Source: an uncultured Prevotella sp. (lineage in GTDB: Bacteria; Bacteroidota; Bacteroidia; Bacteroidales; Bacteroidaceae). From it: a stretch of 20,484 nucleotides of DNA. Under the pieces are notes generated by a model. The model worked only from the letters and a program-made list of their open reading frames with translations. It was not told where the DNA came from and searched no databases. Location: contig CAJKQX010000046.1 of the NCBI GenBank assembly GCA_905202125.1, positions 1 to 20,484 of the forward strand. Direction: 5' to 3'. Shown here piece by piece: positions 1 through 6,898 of this stretch. Position numbers and translations under genes: made by a program. How positions within the stretch are numbered: position 1 is the stretch's first letter; each line of letters opens with the position of its first letter.

Positions 1-19
1 CAAGTCGTAATATAGCAGG

Positions 20-48
20 CGGAGCGACCTCGTGATGAAGTCGCTCCG
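20..48. repeat. 9-bp inverted repeat (hairpin) at left edge
   Basis: CGGAGCGAC (20-28) pairs perfectly with GTCGCTCCG (40-48) across an 11-nt loop. A short T-containing stretch (49-57) follows on the plus strand, so it could end a plus-strand transcript entering from the left. It could equally be the second hairpin met by minus-strand transcripts leaving the nuclease gene. No poly-U run is strong enough to decide. A further small dyad, ATTTTG-CT-CAAAAT, sits at 52-65. Confidence 0.5.
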
Positions 49-69
49 TTGATTTTGCTCAAAATTTCG

Positions 70-85
70 GCCGCCAAAAGGCGGC
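70..85 (-). terminator. candidate terminator hairpin after the PLD nuclease gene
   Basis: GCCGCC (70-75) and GGCGGC (80-85) form a 6-bp GC-only stem with an AAAA/TTTT loop, eleven bases beyond the stop codon of the nuclease gene. On the minus strand the stem is followed within a few bases by AATTTTG, a weak U-rich tail. Together with the hairpin at 20-48 it would plausibly close the minus-strand transcription unit. The short T run keeps confidence low. Confidence 0.4.
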
Positions 86-96
86 GTTTGGATATT

Positions 97-789
97 CTAT
101 TTGGCTCTCTTCCATATAGAATTAAAATCTTTTGTGAATTGAGAAGCTAAATCAACATCATTACGATGAATTGTAAATTCTTCCTCATTACGATGTTCTG
201 CATTTGTTGTCCAATTATAAGATCCTTCTATGACCACATTGTTATCTATAACACAATATTTTTTGTGCATTATACCTTTACGTTCCCCTTTGACCTTTAT
301 ATGAGGTAATTCAGTTAAATCGACAGAATGTTTCTTATTTATACCGTCATCATTGATGATGACTCTTACATCACAACCATCGTTTAATTTCTCGATTAAT
401 TTTTCTTTTAGTACCGGATTTGTAAACCATGCCACGCATACTATAATAATAGCTTGAGCTTTTTCCAACTCATTAAGCAAGTCATGTTCCAGATTTGTAA
501 ATTTCGCCACATTTACCTTTTCGGTTACAACCTCTTTTACATTGGCTGAATATTTTTCTAATCGAGAGCGAATGTCAGTTTCTACTTCTTGAAGTGAATA
601 GCAGTCGCGTGGATATATTGTTAATGTTTTTCCGGGATGGCTAATACTTTTAGATTCAGTAATATTTACCGTTTTGATAGAGTCAAGTATTTCGATACGT
701 TCTTTTACTTCTTCACAAGTAATATCCCGTATAAACATTTTCAGATACGGTTTCCCAAAAATTTCTCTATGCTCAAACGTATATTTCAT
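97..789 (-). CDS. phospholipase D-like (HKD) nuclease, AT-rich cargo gene
   Basis: This 230-residue protein has one phospholipase-D/nuclease half-site. The HxKx4D motif is H175-K-K177 to D182, followed by G189-S190 and N192, then an acidic E202-E204 cluster. The preceding core (about 95-150) has the strand-helix pattern of PLD nucleases, with a hydrophobic strand near AIIIVCVAWF. Single-HKD members of this superfamily work as homodimers and cut DNA, RNA or phosphodiesters. Residues 1-90 form an additional N-terminal region I do not recognise. No signal peptide is visible, so it is probably cytoplasmic. The gene is clearly more AT-rich than the tra genes beside it and has its own promoter (813-844), so it is probably cargo. 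A role in defence or exclusion is possible, but this is inference. Confidence 0.85.
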   Translation of the reverse strand: MKYTFEHREIFGKPYLKMFIRDITCEEVKERIEILDSIKTVNITESKSISHPGKTLTIYPRDCYSLQEVETDIRSRLEKYSANVKEVVTEKVNVAKFTNLEHDLLNELEKAQAIIIVCVAWFTNPVLKEKLIEKLNDGCDVRVIINDDGINKKHSVDLTELPHIKVKGERKGIMHKKYCVIDNNVVIEGSYNWTTNAEHRNEEEFTIHRNDVDLASQFTKDFNSIWKRAK

Positions 790-812
790 TTTTTGATGAA
801 TGATTAATTATG

Positions 813-844
813 CAAAATTACTAAAATTCAGGATATAAAACAAA
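813..844 (-). promoter_or_regulatory. Bacteroidetes-type promoter for the PLD nuclease gene
   Basis: Read on the minus strand, TTTG (844-841) is followed after exactly 20 bases by TAATTTTG (820-813). This matches the known Bacteroides -33 TTTG / -7 TAnnTTTG pattern and its usual 19-21 base spacing. Transcription would begin around 805-808, a short leader before the ATG at 789. The nuclease gene can therefore be expressed without the upstream tra operon. Confidence 0.65.
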
Positions 845-880
845 CACTGCCTACCAGTGTGGATACTGATAACCAGTGTT
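844..880. promoter_or_regulatory. operator-like repeats overlapping the -33 box
   Basis: ACACTG (844-849) and CAGTGT (855-860) form an inverted repeat with a 5-bp spacer. ACCAGTGT occurs at 853-860 and again, directly repeated, at 872-879, a start-to-start distance of 19 bp. The set touches the -33 TTTG of the nuclease promoter. The position suits binding of a dimeric repressor or activator, but no regulator gene lies next to it in this window. Confidence 0.4.
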
Positions 881-892
881 GTATAATATAGA

Positions 893-1384
893 TTATTTCG
901 AGAATAGAACCATCAATTCAGTTATTCTTCGTTGGTGGAGTTGCTTGTGGAATTTGCCTTTATACCGGCAGTGGGAGGTGTAGGACTTGAAGATGTCGCG
1001 GTTCCCGGATTTGAGTTTCTTCAGAACACTGCTCTTGTTGACTACGCCGGGTCCGCAGTTGTAGGCGAGGCAGGCTAAAAGGATTGAATCTTTGCCGTAT
1101 TGCGAGTATAAGGCGCAGAACTTGCGGAGATCTTTTCGCAACAGGGCGTCTGCCTGTCTTTCGGTGAGCTGCACGCCACGGCGGTAAGGTTCTCCGGGTT
1201 GGACTTGGTGACCGTAGCCTACATAAGGCCAGTGTTTCGGTTTGTGGAGCGTTTCAAACTTTTTGATTATCAGCACGGCACGCTCAAACGGAGGCAGTTC
1301 CATTATAGACCGCTTTGCGTTGGCGGCGGGCGTTGCCGCCACAAGGGTCAGCAACGCCATGAAGAATAACAATAGTTTCTTCAT
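893..1384 (-). CDS. secreted T4/phage-type lysozyme of the conjugation operon
   Basis: The 163-residue protein starts with a signal peptide (MKKLLLFFMALLTLV, probable cleavage after ANA at about 23). A lysozyme core follows: glutamate E44 in KKFE, then YVGYGH at 54-59, which matches the E...(T/Y)xGYGH signature of glycoside hydrolase family 24-like muramidases. LACLAYNCGPG (about 103-113) is the second conserved segment. The Asp/Cys and Thr that normally assist the Glu between E44 and YVGYGH are not obvious, so the mechanism may differ. Lysozymes at the end of the tra operon are common in Bacteroides elements and probably open the peptidoglycan for the mating channel. The start sits three bases after the stop of the preceding traQ-like gene (stop at 1381, ATGA overlap), so it is the last gene of the operon. 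Confidence 0.85.
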   Translation of the reverse strand: MKKLLLFFMALLTLVAATPAANAKRSIMELPPFERAVLIIKKFETLHKPKHWPYVGYGHQVQPGEPYRRGVQLTERQADALLRKDLRKFCALYSQYGKDSILLACLAYNCGPGVVNKSSVLKKLKSGNRDIFKSYTSHCRYKGKFHKQLHQRRITELMVLFSK

Positions 1385-1908
1385 CGCACAACCGGTGTTA
1401 CAGGGCCGACAATCGGGCCGATGATTTTGCCACCATCATCATCGCCGCTGTCCTTGCCGTTGAACTCAAAGGTCTGTTCCCACGGGGTCGAATTGAAGTT
1501 GTCTTCAATCACAATCAGGAGTTTATGAGCCTGAGAGGATTTTGCAGTATATGTCAGCCGGAAGGTCTTGCTTTCAAGAAGCACACGGTCATTATTTACC
1601 AGCACCGGGCCATCAACGAGTTTGAGAGTGCCTTCGCCGTCATACTGGAAATAGCGTATTGTATAGAGGGTGTTGGAATAGTTGCCTTCGGGAACAATCT
1701 CAAAACGCAGCTCCACGGTCTGTCCCTGCGTGATTTTGTCGCCGTAGGGCATGACCTCCACCGTGAACGGATAGGACTGCTGCACATCGAGGTCGTCGGA
1801 ACAGGAAGTCATGGAGATTACGATTGCAAAAAGAGCAATCCAGAACCCGAAGAACCGGGCGGGGGTTAGGCGAATATCGCCGATGCGTGAACAGAAATTT
1901 GTAGTCAT
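1381..1908 (-). CDS. TraQ-like lipoprotein (DUF3872)
   Basis: A 175-residue protein whose hydrophobic stretch at about 20-34 ends in SMTSC, a lipobox-like site with Cys36. SDDLD follows, an acidic pattern that resembles Bacteroidetes lipoprotein export signals. The rest is predicted beta-rich (TVEVMPYGDKITQGQTVELRFEI) and matches the DUF3872/TraQ type found near the 3' end of Bacteroides transfer operons. It is probably anchored at the outer membrane; its exact role in conjugation is not known. The ATG overlaps the primase stop by ATGA, and its own stop overlaps the lysozyme start the same way. The C-terminus is a Gly/Val/Pro-rich tail. Its upstream leader, lying within the last primase codons, carries the CACTAAACCCAAAT motif also seen before traE and traA. 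Confidence 0.8.
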   Translation of the reverse strand: MTTNFCSRIGDIRLTPARFFGFWIALFAIVISMTSCSDDLDVQQSYPFTVEVMPYGDKITQGQTVELRFEIVPEGNYSNTLYTIRYFQYDGEGTLKLVDGPVLVNNDRVLLESKTFRLTYTAKSSQAHKLLIVIEDNFNSTPWEQTFEFNGKDSGDDDGGKIIGPIVGPVTPVVR

Positions 1909-2777
1909 AATTTGAATTTGGGTTTAGTGATTTGTTTGGGATTGAGCGACATCAGATAGTCGTTCAGATCCTTGTGGTCGGGATAGAGCGCGGATTTGTC
2001 GCTCACCCTGTCGCCGAACTCGCGGCGCAGTCTGGCGACTGCGGCACGCCCGGCGGTGTCGTTGTCGAGATAGCACAGTATCAGCGGGTATTCCGCAAGA
2101 ACCGTGATTGCCTTGCCGACATTTGCTACGGAGTTAAGCACAACACTGTCGTTGCCGTCGTTGTAGCCGAGGCGTTCAGCCGATAGAAAGTCTATGAAAC
2201 CCTCGAACACGTTACAGCGAGGATTGCCGCCGGATATTCGTGTTATGTTCTTAGGCGGATAACTCCCCTTGAAGAACGGGTTGCGCAGCTCGTAGCCGTG
2301 GGCGTTGTTCTCAAAGCCGATGGCGTAATAGCGTTTACCGTGAAGCTCATAGTCCACCTGCACGCAGTAGCGTTGTGCAATCTCTTTCGGTATGCCACGC
2401 TCTGCCAGATAGCGGAGCAACGCGAGCGACTCCAGCCGGGATATTGCTACATTTTCAAATGTCGGTTCCTCTACAAACGGCATCGGTTTGTAAGGCTCTG
2501 CCACGGGCATATCCATCTTTTCGGCGATATACCGTGCCTGCTCAACGAAATCGGTCTTTCCCGACAATACCCCGGCGAGCGTGAAGATGTCGCCGCCTTC
2601 TCCTGTGCCAAAATCGAACCACACGTTTTTACGCGGATTTACATGAAACGACGGCTTTTGCTCGTTGCGGTACGGGGCATAGAACCACAGACCTTTGCTG
2701 TCGCGTCCGGTCGGATCGTAGCCGAGGCGGTGCAGGAAATCCACAAGGGATATTCCTTTGATTGCGTCAATGTTCAT
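1905..2777 (-). CDS. TraP-type toprim DNA primase
   Basis: A 290-residue primase-like protein. Residues 8-73 resemble the CHC2 zinc-ribbon of DnaG-type primases (LWFYAPYRNEQKPSFHV, then NVWFDFGTGEGGDIFTL), but the zinc-binding cysteines and histidine are mostly gone. Residues 185-250 form a toprim domain with the conserved glutamate in VFEGFID (E192) and the D-x-D pair in CYLDND (D238, D240). Primases of this kind are encoded in Bacteroides transfer operons as TraP and would prime the complementary strand of transferred DNA. There is no separate DnaG RNA-polymerase core or helicase-binding domain, so the protein is compact. It overlaps both the upstream degenerate zinc-domain gene (ATGA) and the downstream traQ (ATGA). 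Assignment of the toprim fold is firm; active priming is inferred from the family. Confidence 0.85.
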   Translation of the reverse strand: MNIDAIKGISLVDFLHRLGYDPTGRDSKGLWFYAPYRNEQKPSFHVNPRKNVWFDFGTGEGGDIFTLAGVLSGKTDFVEQARYIAEKMDMPVAEPYKPMPFVEEPTFENVAISRLESLALLRYLAERGIPKEIAQRYCVQVDYELHGKRYYAIGFENNAHGYELRNPFFKGSYPPKNITRISGGNPRCNVFEGFIDFLSAERLGYNDGNDSVVLNSVANVGKAITVLAEYPLILCYLDNDTAGRAAVARLRREFGDRVSDKSALYPDHKDLNDYLMSLNPKQITKPKFKL

Positions 2778-3151
2778 AGGCGCATTTTTCGTTTGGGTTT
2801 TACCGCTTCCTGTTTTCGGGGTTCTGCTGGTGCCTGACGGATGCTGACTTTCTGAATATTTGACATCTCACCGGCAATATACATATTCAGTTCACGCATA
2901 TTACACGACCCTGTAAGCTCATAGGCAAGGTCATAGATTCCGCCGTAGGCACCGGACTTTGTATCACGCCATAGATTTGTTTCGGTGTTGATTACCATCG
3001 TCGGCTCGCCATTCGGGTCATAAGGTGCCTTGTAAATGCGAAGATTGCCGTCAGCCGCCACGGGATGTTCCTGACCGAGAGCTTTCATAAAATCCGTAAG
3101 AGGGATTTTTCGGATGTCGAGATTTACTATAACCGGTTCCATATCGCTCAT
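2774..3151 (-). CDS. stand-alone degenerate primase zinc-domain protein
   Basis: A 125-residue soluble protein. Its residues 15-81 can be laid over residues 9-73 of the adjacent TraP-type primase: IPLTDFMKALG over ISLVDFLHRLG, YKAPYDPNGEPTMVIN over YAPYRNEQKPSFHVN, and NLWRDTKSGAYGGIYDL over NVWFDFGTGEGGDIFTL. It therefore looks like a CHC2-type primase N-terminal domain with no toprim partner and no zinc ligands. The C-terminus (about 105-125) is a basic, proline-containing tail. It is translationally coupled on both sides through ATGA overlaps with traO and traP. A plausible role is a template-binding or regulatory subunit of the primase, but this is inference from similarity and context only. 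Confidence 0.75.
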   Translation of the reverse strand: MSDMEPVIVNLDIRKIPLTDFMKALGQEHPVAADGNLRIYKAPYDPNGEPTMVINTETNLWRDTKSGAYGGIYDLAYELTGSCNMRELNMYIAGEMSNIQKVSIRQAPAEPRKQEAVKPKRKMRL

Positions 3152-3729
3152 TCAATTATGAATTTTACACCTACTCCATACTGCGTATGGAAATGCCCGG
3201 TTGAGTTGCCGAATACAAACCGTTCCTTTACGTTGGCTGTCAGCGCGATTTTATCTGAGAGATAAAAATCAGCTTGCAGAGTGAGCGCACCGCCATATAT
3301 GAAGGCGTCGCCATTGTGGAGCGTAGAGCCGTCGGACAGAGTGTGCTTACCCCAGTTCACTGTTTCATAGCCGCCGAGAGCCGACAAGCCGCCATAAAGG
3401 TGGAATGTCTGAGAATAGTCGCTGACAAGGTGTAGATTGTATCCGGCTTCCGCCGTGAACTGCGCCACGGGGATACGACCTTTCTCTGCGTAAGGCTTGT
3501 AAGTCTGGAGATACTCGCCGCCGAAGCTCCAAATGTTCGCGCCGCCCTTGAACACCGAGTAATACACTCCGAATGAATAGCCGCAGTCGCGGGAGTTGCC
3601 GGTATAGAAACCGTCTGCCATGTTCGCCTTTATTTCCACGGCTGACATTCCGGGGAGGCATCGCTGGGCCATTGCCTGCCCTACACAGAGGGCAAGCATG
3701 GCAGCGATTATCATCATCGCTTTTCTCAT
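3148..3729 (-). CDS. TraO, outer-membrane beta-barrel conjugation protein
   Basis: The 193-residue product begins with a signal peptide (MRKAMMIIAAMLALCVGQAMA, cleavage after about 21). Many alternating aromatic/glycine beta-strands follow, such as SFGVYYSVFKGG, FGGEYLQTYKPY and HLYGGLSALGGYE, and it ends in a strand with an aromatic and hydrophobic C-terminus (HTQYGVGVKFIIE). This fits the TraO family of Bacteroides conjugative transposons, thought to form an outer-membrane barrel of the mating channel. It begins three bases after the traN stop and overlaps the next gene by ATGA. No enzymatic motif is seen. Confidence 0.88.
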   Translation of the reverse strand: MRKAMMIIAAMLALCVGQAMAQRCLPGMSAVEIKANMADGFYTGNSRDCGYSFGVYYSVFKGGANIWSFGGEYLQTYKPYAEKGRIPVAQFTAEAGYNLHLVSDYSQTFHLYGGLSALGGYETVNWGKHTLSDGSTLHNGDAFIYGGALTLQADFYLSDKIALTANVKERFVFGNSTGHFHTQYGVGVKFIIE

Positions 3730-3732
3730 AAA

Positions 3733-4746
3733 TTACTGTATGCTTAATTCGTCAATAACATTGGCTCTAACAATATCCTCGTTCTCCACCACGAAGGACT
3801 GGTGCCGACCGCCGTCCTTCTCGGCCACCTCGATCACAAGCTGCTTATCGTCGGGAATTGTGAATTTCTCTAATGCGAACACCGTTCTCTCCGAGGATTT
3901 TGCAGGGACGACCACGACATAGTTCTGGGCACGCAGAGGTTCCAATACCTGTTCCTGCATGGCGGTACGCTTGATAACCTTTTTGTCCACAATCTTGAAC
4001 GATACAAAATCGACATCGAAAGGAATGTTGGAGGTGTTCTTCAGCTCAGTGTGGAAATACAGCAGACCGTTGTTGGCATAGATGGATTTCAGGAGGAACT
4101 GCACCCCGAAACGCTTTGACCCGATATGTTTGATTTCGCGTTTGTTCTGTTTGTGGATTGATTTCATGATCAGCTTAACAAGCATAGGGCTTTCACTTCC
4201 GAGGCGTTCAAGGTAGATTTCCTGCGCGTTGTTGGGACGATTGACCGCCTCGCCGTCATGGAGAAAGTCAGTCATTTCAATACTGAGCAACAGCGGCTCC
4301 TTGGCGAATTTCACGTTAAACGTGTAATAGCTGCCGTCTTCGGTAATGACCGACAGGTTTGTTTCCTGCTTGAAGGACTTGAAAGCGGATTTGACACGCA
4401 GCACGTTTTTCGCTCCGTCGGCGAGACCCGCAACGAGGTTTTCATTGCCGAGATCGCAGTAAACAATCTCTGACGGGAAGATGATGTGCGTCGTCTTGTT
4501 GTAGCAGACCTCCAGCGCGTGAGGCGGAATCATGCGGTCGAAACCGACTTTTCTGGTAAGACCGCTGAACTTGTCGCCGTCGGTGTAGTTATCACCGTAC
4601 ACGTTCAAGTCGTGTTCAGCAACCTGTTCAGTGTCAGGCGACACGTTGTTATCGGCACTATTGACCGACTTTTTGCCTTTTGCGAAGGCGGGTGTAGCCA
4701 TACAGAGGACGGCAACGAGAGAAAGAACAAATAATTTGAAATTCAT
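3733..4746 (-). CDS. TraN, VirB9-like outer-core protein (DUF4138)
   Basis: A 337-residue secreted protein. I chose the ATG at 4746 because it opens a clean signal peptide (MNFKLFVLSLVAVLCMATPAFA). The ten extra codons possible upstream, from 4776, are a hydrophilic leader. The 4746 start is also preceded by exactly the same 19-base leader as traI. The mature part is beta-rich, with MIPPHALEVCYNKTTHIIFP near the N-terminus typical of the TraN/DUF4138 family, which plays the VirB9 part in Bacteroidetes type IV secretion. It is expected to pair with TraM (VirB10-like) and the TraO barrel. It follows traM by 26 bases, one of the few non-overlapping junctions in the operon. Confidence 0.88.
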   Translation of the reverse strand: MNFKLFVLSLVAVLCMATPAFAKGKKSVNSADNNVSPDTEQVAEHDLNVYGDNYTDGDKFSGLTRKVGFDRMIPPHALEVCYNKTTHIIFPSEIVYCDLGNENLVAGLADGAKNVLRVKSAFKSFKQETNLSVITEDGSYYTFNVKFAKEPLLLSIEMTDFLHDGEAVNRPNNAQEIYLERLGSESPMLVKLIMKSIHKQNKREIKHIGSKRFGVQFLLKSIYANNGLLYFHTELKNTSNIPFDVDFVSFKIVDKKVIKRTAMQEQVLEPLRAQNYVVVVPAKSSERTVFALEKFTIPDDKQLVIEVAEKDGGRHQSFVVENEDIVRANVIDELSIQ

Positions 4747-4765
4747 TTGATTGTGGATTAAGTGG
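4747..4765 (-). promoter_or_regulatory. traN translation leader, identical to the traI leader
   Basis: On the minus strand the 19 bases before the traN ATG read CCACTTAATCCACAATCAA, identical to those before the traI ATG (8572-8554). There is no Shine-Dalgarno sequence. The same AATCCAmA core precedes several other genes here, so it probably acts in translation initiation. Confidence 0.45.
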
Positions 4766-4772
4766 TAAATAA

Positions 4773-5972
4773 TCATATATCTTCCGGCTGGTGCAGCATC
4801 ACACGATAGCCTGCTTTGAGGTGGACTTTCACGGTTCGCAGCTTCTTGTTGAGATACTGGCTGACACCATTTATCAGTCCTCGCCCTACATCTGAGGCAA
4901 TCTGCGCTTCGGTATTGGTGGAGATGTTGATTGAGCTACCCATCGTACTGCCCATGTTGGCACCGATTTCGTGCAGCGTGTCACTCTCCATAGAGTTGGG
5001 AATGTTGATACCCTCCTGACCGTCGGAGTCATAGACCTGCAACTCCACATCGTAGATGGATCCGTCGCACTCGATAGAGGATATTTCGATTCCCAGCCTC
5101 TCGCCCTGCACTCTTGCAGAGCCGACGATTACGGTGTTGCGTGGTATCAGCTGTGAGCCTACCCACATCGGTTCAGTGGTCCGTAACTTTACACTCTCGC
5201 CGTCGGTTACACTCTGATTGTTGGCGACAATTGCGGCGATTGTGTTCTTATTCACAATTCTTGACGAGCCGACGGAGGTGTTGAAACTTCTGCTTGACGC
5301 GGCACCGAGCGATGATACGACATTTCTGCTAACCTGCGCCACCGGCAGAACATTGCGTTTTCCTTTCTCATCTTCGGCTGGCGCGGGAGGCGGATAGTTG
5401 CCACCGTTGCCCATATATTGCGCCGCCAACTGATAGGAGCGTTCCATAAGTTCCATTTCATTCGGTTGCTGCACCTGCTGTTGAGCAACGATGTTCTGCG
5501 CCTCCAGCTCATCAATCCGTGCCTGCAACTCGGCGACCTGTGCCGCATCACTGTTCTCCGGCACAAAAAAGTCATCAAGCGAAGCCTGCACTTCATGATA
5601 TGCCTGAGCCGATGTTTCCACCGCCGAGGGCTGACGCACTCCGCTGTCTTGGAGAGTCGTGGCGGTGAGGGTATCGAGGACGGCCACCGTCTGCTGACGG
5701 GCCTCTTTCTCCTTGGCGGCTTCGGCTGCCTCATATTCCGACATCTTGTCTTTCATGCCGTCGTTCTCTCCTTCCGGTATCTCGGTGTTGAAGGCATCGC
5801 CCACGCGCTCGTCGCTCTTGTTGAGACTGGTGTAAAGGAGCCATAGTATCACTGCACCGCAGAGAATGGCGGCCGGCATCACCACCAAATATTTCATCAT
5901 CTTCTGCCGTTCAGCCTGTGATTTGGGCTGGAAGAAGCCGTTAATCCTCGCTTTCCATTCCTGCATCGTCAT
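4773..5972 (-). CDS. TraM, VirB10-like conjugation protein
   Basis: A 399-residue protein with a short cytoplasmic N-terminus, one membrane segment at about 27-48 (YLVVMPAAILCGAVILWLLY) and a long periplasmic part. Residues about 140-180 form a Gln/Glu-rich coiled-coil-like stretch (VAELQARIDELEAQNIV). A folded C-terminal domain from about 235 contains VKLRTTEPMWVGSQLIPRNTVIVG, the pattern of the TraM/VirB10 C-terminal barrel. TraM of Bacteroides elements bridges inner and outer membrane and would contact TraN and TraO. The start lies inside the end of traL (32-base overlap); an ATG two codons later is an alternative. A Pro-rich loop (NYPPPAPAEDE) separates coiled coil and barrel domain. Confidence 0.88.
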   Translation of the reverse strand: MTMQEWKARINGFFQPKSQAERQKMMKYLVVMPAAILCGAVILWLLYTSLNKSDERVGDAFNTEIPEGENDGMKDKMSEYEAAEAAKEKEARQQTVAVLDTLTATTLQDSGVRQPSAVETSAQAYHEVQASLDDFFVPENSDAAQVAELQARIDELEAQNIVAQQQVQQPNEMELMERSYQLAAQYMGNGGNYPPPAPAEDEKGKRNVLPVAQVSRNVVSSLGAASSRSFNTSVGSSRIVNKNTIAAIVANNQSVTDGESVKLRTTEPMWVGSQLIPRNTVIVGSARVQGERLGIEISSIECDGSIYDVELQVYDSDGQEGINIPNSMESDTLHEIGANMGSTMGSSINISTNTEAQIASDVGRGLINGVSQYLNKKLRTVKVHLKAGYRVMLHQPEDI

Positions 5973-6270
5973 AGGCAGCGGGAGTTATCGGTTTGACATC
6001 GGGATTGTTGATTTCCAGAGGCTGTATATGCTTGACCTCCACAAGTCGGCCGGAATGACCCAGCCCGATTTTATAGCAGGCATGACCGAACACGAAGAAG
6101 GCGATCAAGACGAAGGCGCAAAGCATGATGGTTACGACCATAAGCCGCTGTTTATGAGAAAGACCGTCGCATAGGTTCCTCAATCCGGAAGAGAGCTTCC
6201 CTTTCGGGGCGCGCCACACCTTATTATATACGGTGTCTCTCGCGGCACGCAGATTTGAAAATACATTCAT
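5941..6270 (-). CDS. TraL, small inner-membrane conjugation protein (DUF3989)
   Basis: A 109-residue protein with a basic N-terminal cytoplasmic region (residues 1-42, many Arg/Lys) and a single membrane helix around 43-65 (MVVTIMLCAFVLIAFFVFG). A short periplasmic tail rich in Pro and Asp follows. Size, topology and position between traK and traM match TraL/DUF3989 of Bacteroides conjugative transposons; its exact function is unknown. It overlaps the traK stop by ATGA, and its 3' end overlaps the traM start. Confidence 0.82.
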   Translation of the reverse strand: MNVFSNLRAARDTVYNKVWRAPKGKLSSGLRNLCDGLSHKQRLMVVTIMLCAFVLIAFFVFGHACYKIGLGHSGRLVEVKHIQPLEINNPDVKPITPAAYDDAGMESED

Positions 6271-6896
6271 CGTTTGGTAGTGATTATATCCTTGTTTTCA
6301 AGGATGTTGAAACCTTCAATAATAAACCCGTTGGGATTGTCGTCGGAGCGCGACACATTTGACAGACGGCATACCGTTATCAATGTGCGCTCCGTCATGT
6401 TGGACTCACGGATAATCATCTGGCGCGCGTATGTCCTGGCGGTATAGGGATATGTGTTGAAATCACACACCACGCTGTCAACCTGCACGACCTGATTGAT
6501 ATTTCCGGCTATGATACGGTTGTAGTAACCTTTCTCCGAGAAATCGGTATAATAATTGTATGCCGACTTGTCGCTGAGTATCAGCGCACGGTTGATGTTA
6601 TGCTCGATGGCTGATTTGTCAGGAGAAAGATTGAAGAACAGCTCGTGGAAGCGTCGGACGTGTTCACGTGCCTCCGCAGGTCGGTTCTGGCTCATATCCT
6701 GCGACAAGGCAAGCATAAGCGACTTACCGTTGTCAAGGACATAGATTTTCTCACGCTGCTTCTCGGCGAAATTGAACACCATTATCATCGCGACCGACAC
6801 CACAACGGCACACATCGCAACGAATATGATACCGAAAAGACGTATCTGGCGAAATGATGACTCAATGTTCCTTAATGATTTGAACTCCATAGGCAT
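6267..6896 (-). CDS. TraK, VirB8-like inner-membrane protein
   Basis: A 209-residue protein with a cytoplasmic N-terminus (EFKSLRNIESSFRQIRLFG), a membrane helix at about 20-43 (IIFVAMCAVVVSVAMIMVFNF) and a periplasmic domain. This is the layout of the TraK family of Bacteroides elements, which holds the VirB8 position. An ATG two codons downstream (6890) gives MEFKSLRN, the start I would expect for the family. Neither start has a ribosome-binding sequence. It begins two bases after the traJ stop and overlaps traL by ATGA. In the complex it would nucleate the inner-membrane platform. Confidence 0.87.
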   Translation of the reverse strand: MPMEFKSLRNIESSFRQIRLFGIIFVAMCAVVVSVAMIMVFNFAEKQREKIYVLDNGKSLMLALSQDMSQNRPAEAREHVRRFHELFFNLSPDKSAIEHNINRALILSDKSAYNYYTDFSEKGYYNRIIAGNINQVVQVDSVVCDFNTYPYTARTYARQMIIRESNMTERTLITVCRLSNVSRSDDNPNGFIIEGFNILENKDIITTKR

Positions 6897-6898
6897 GA

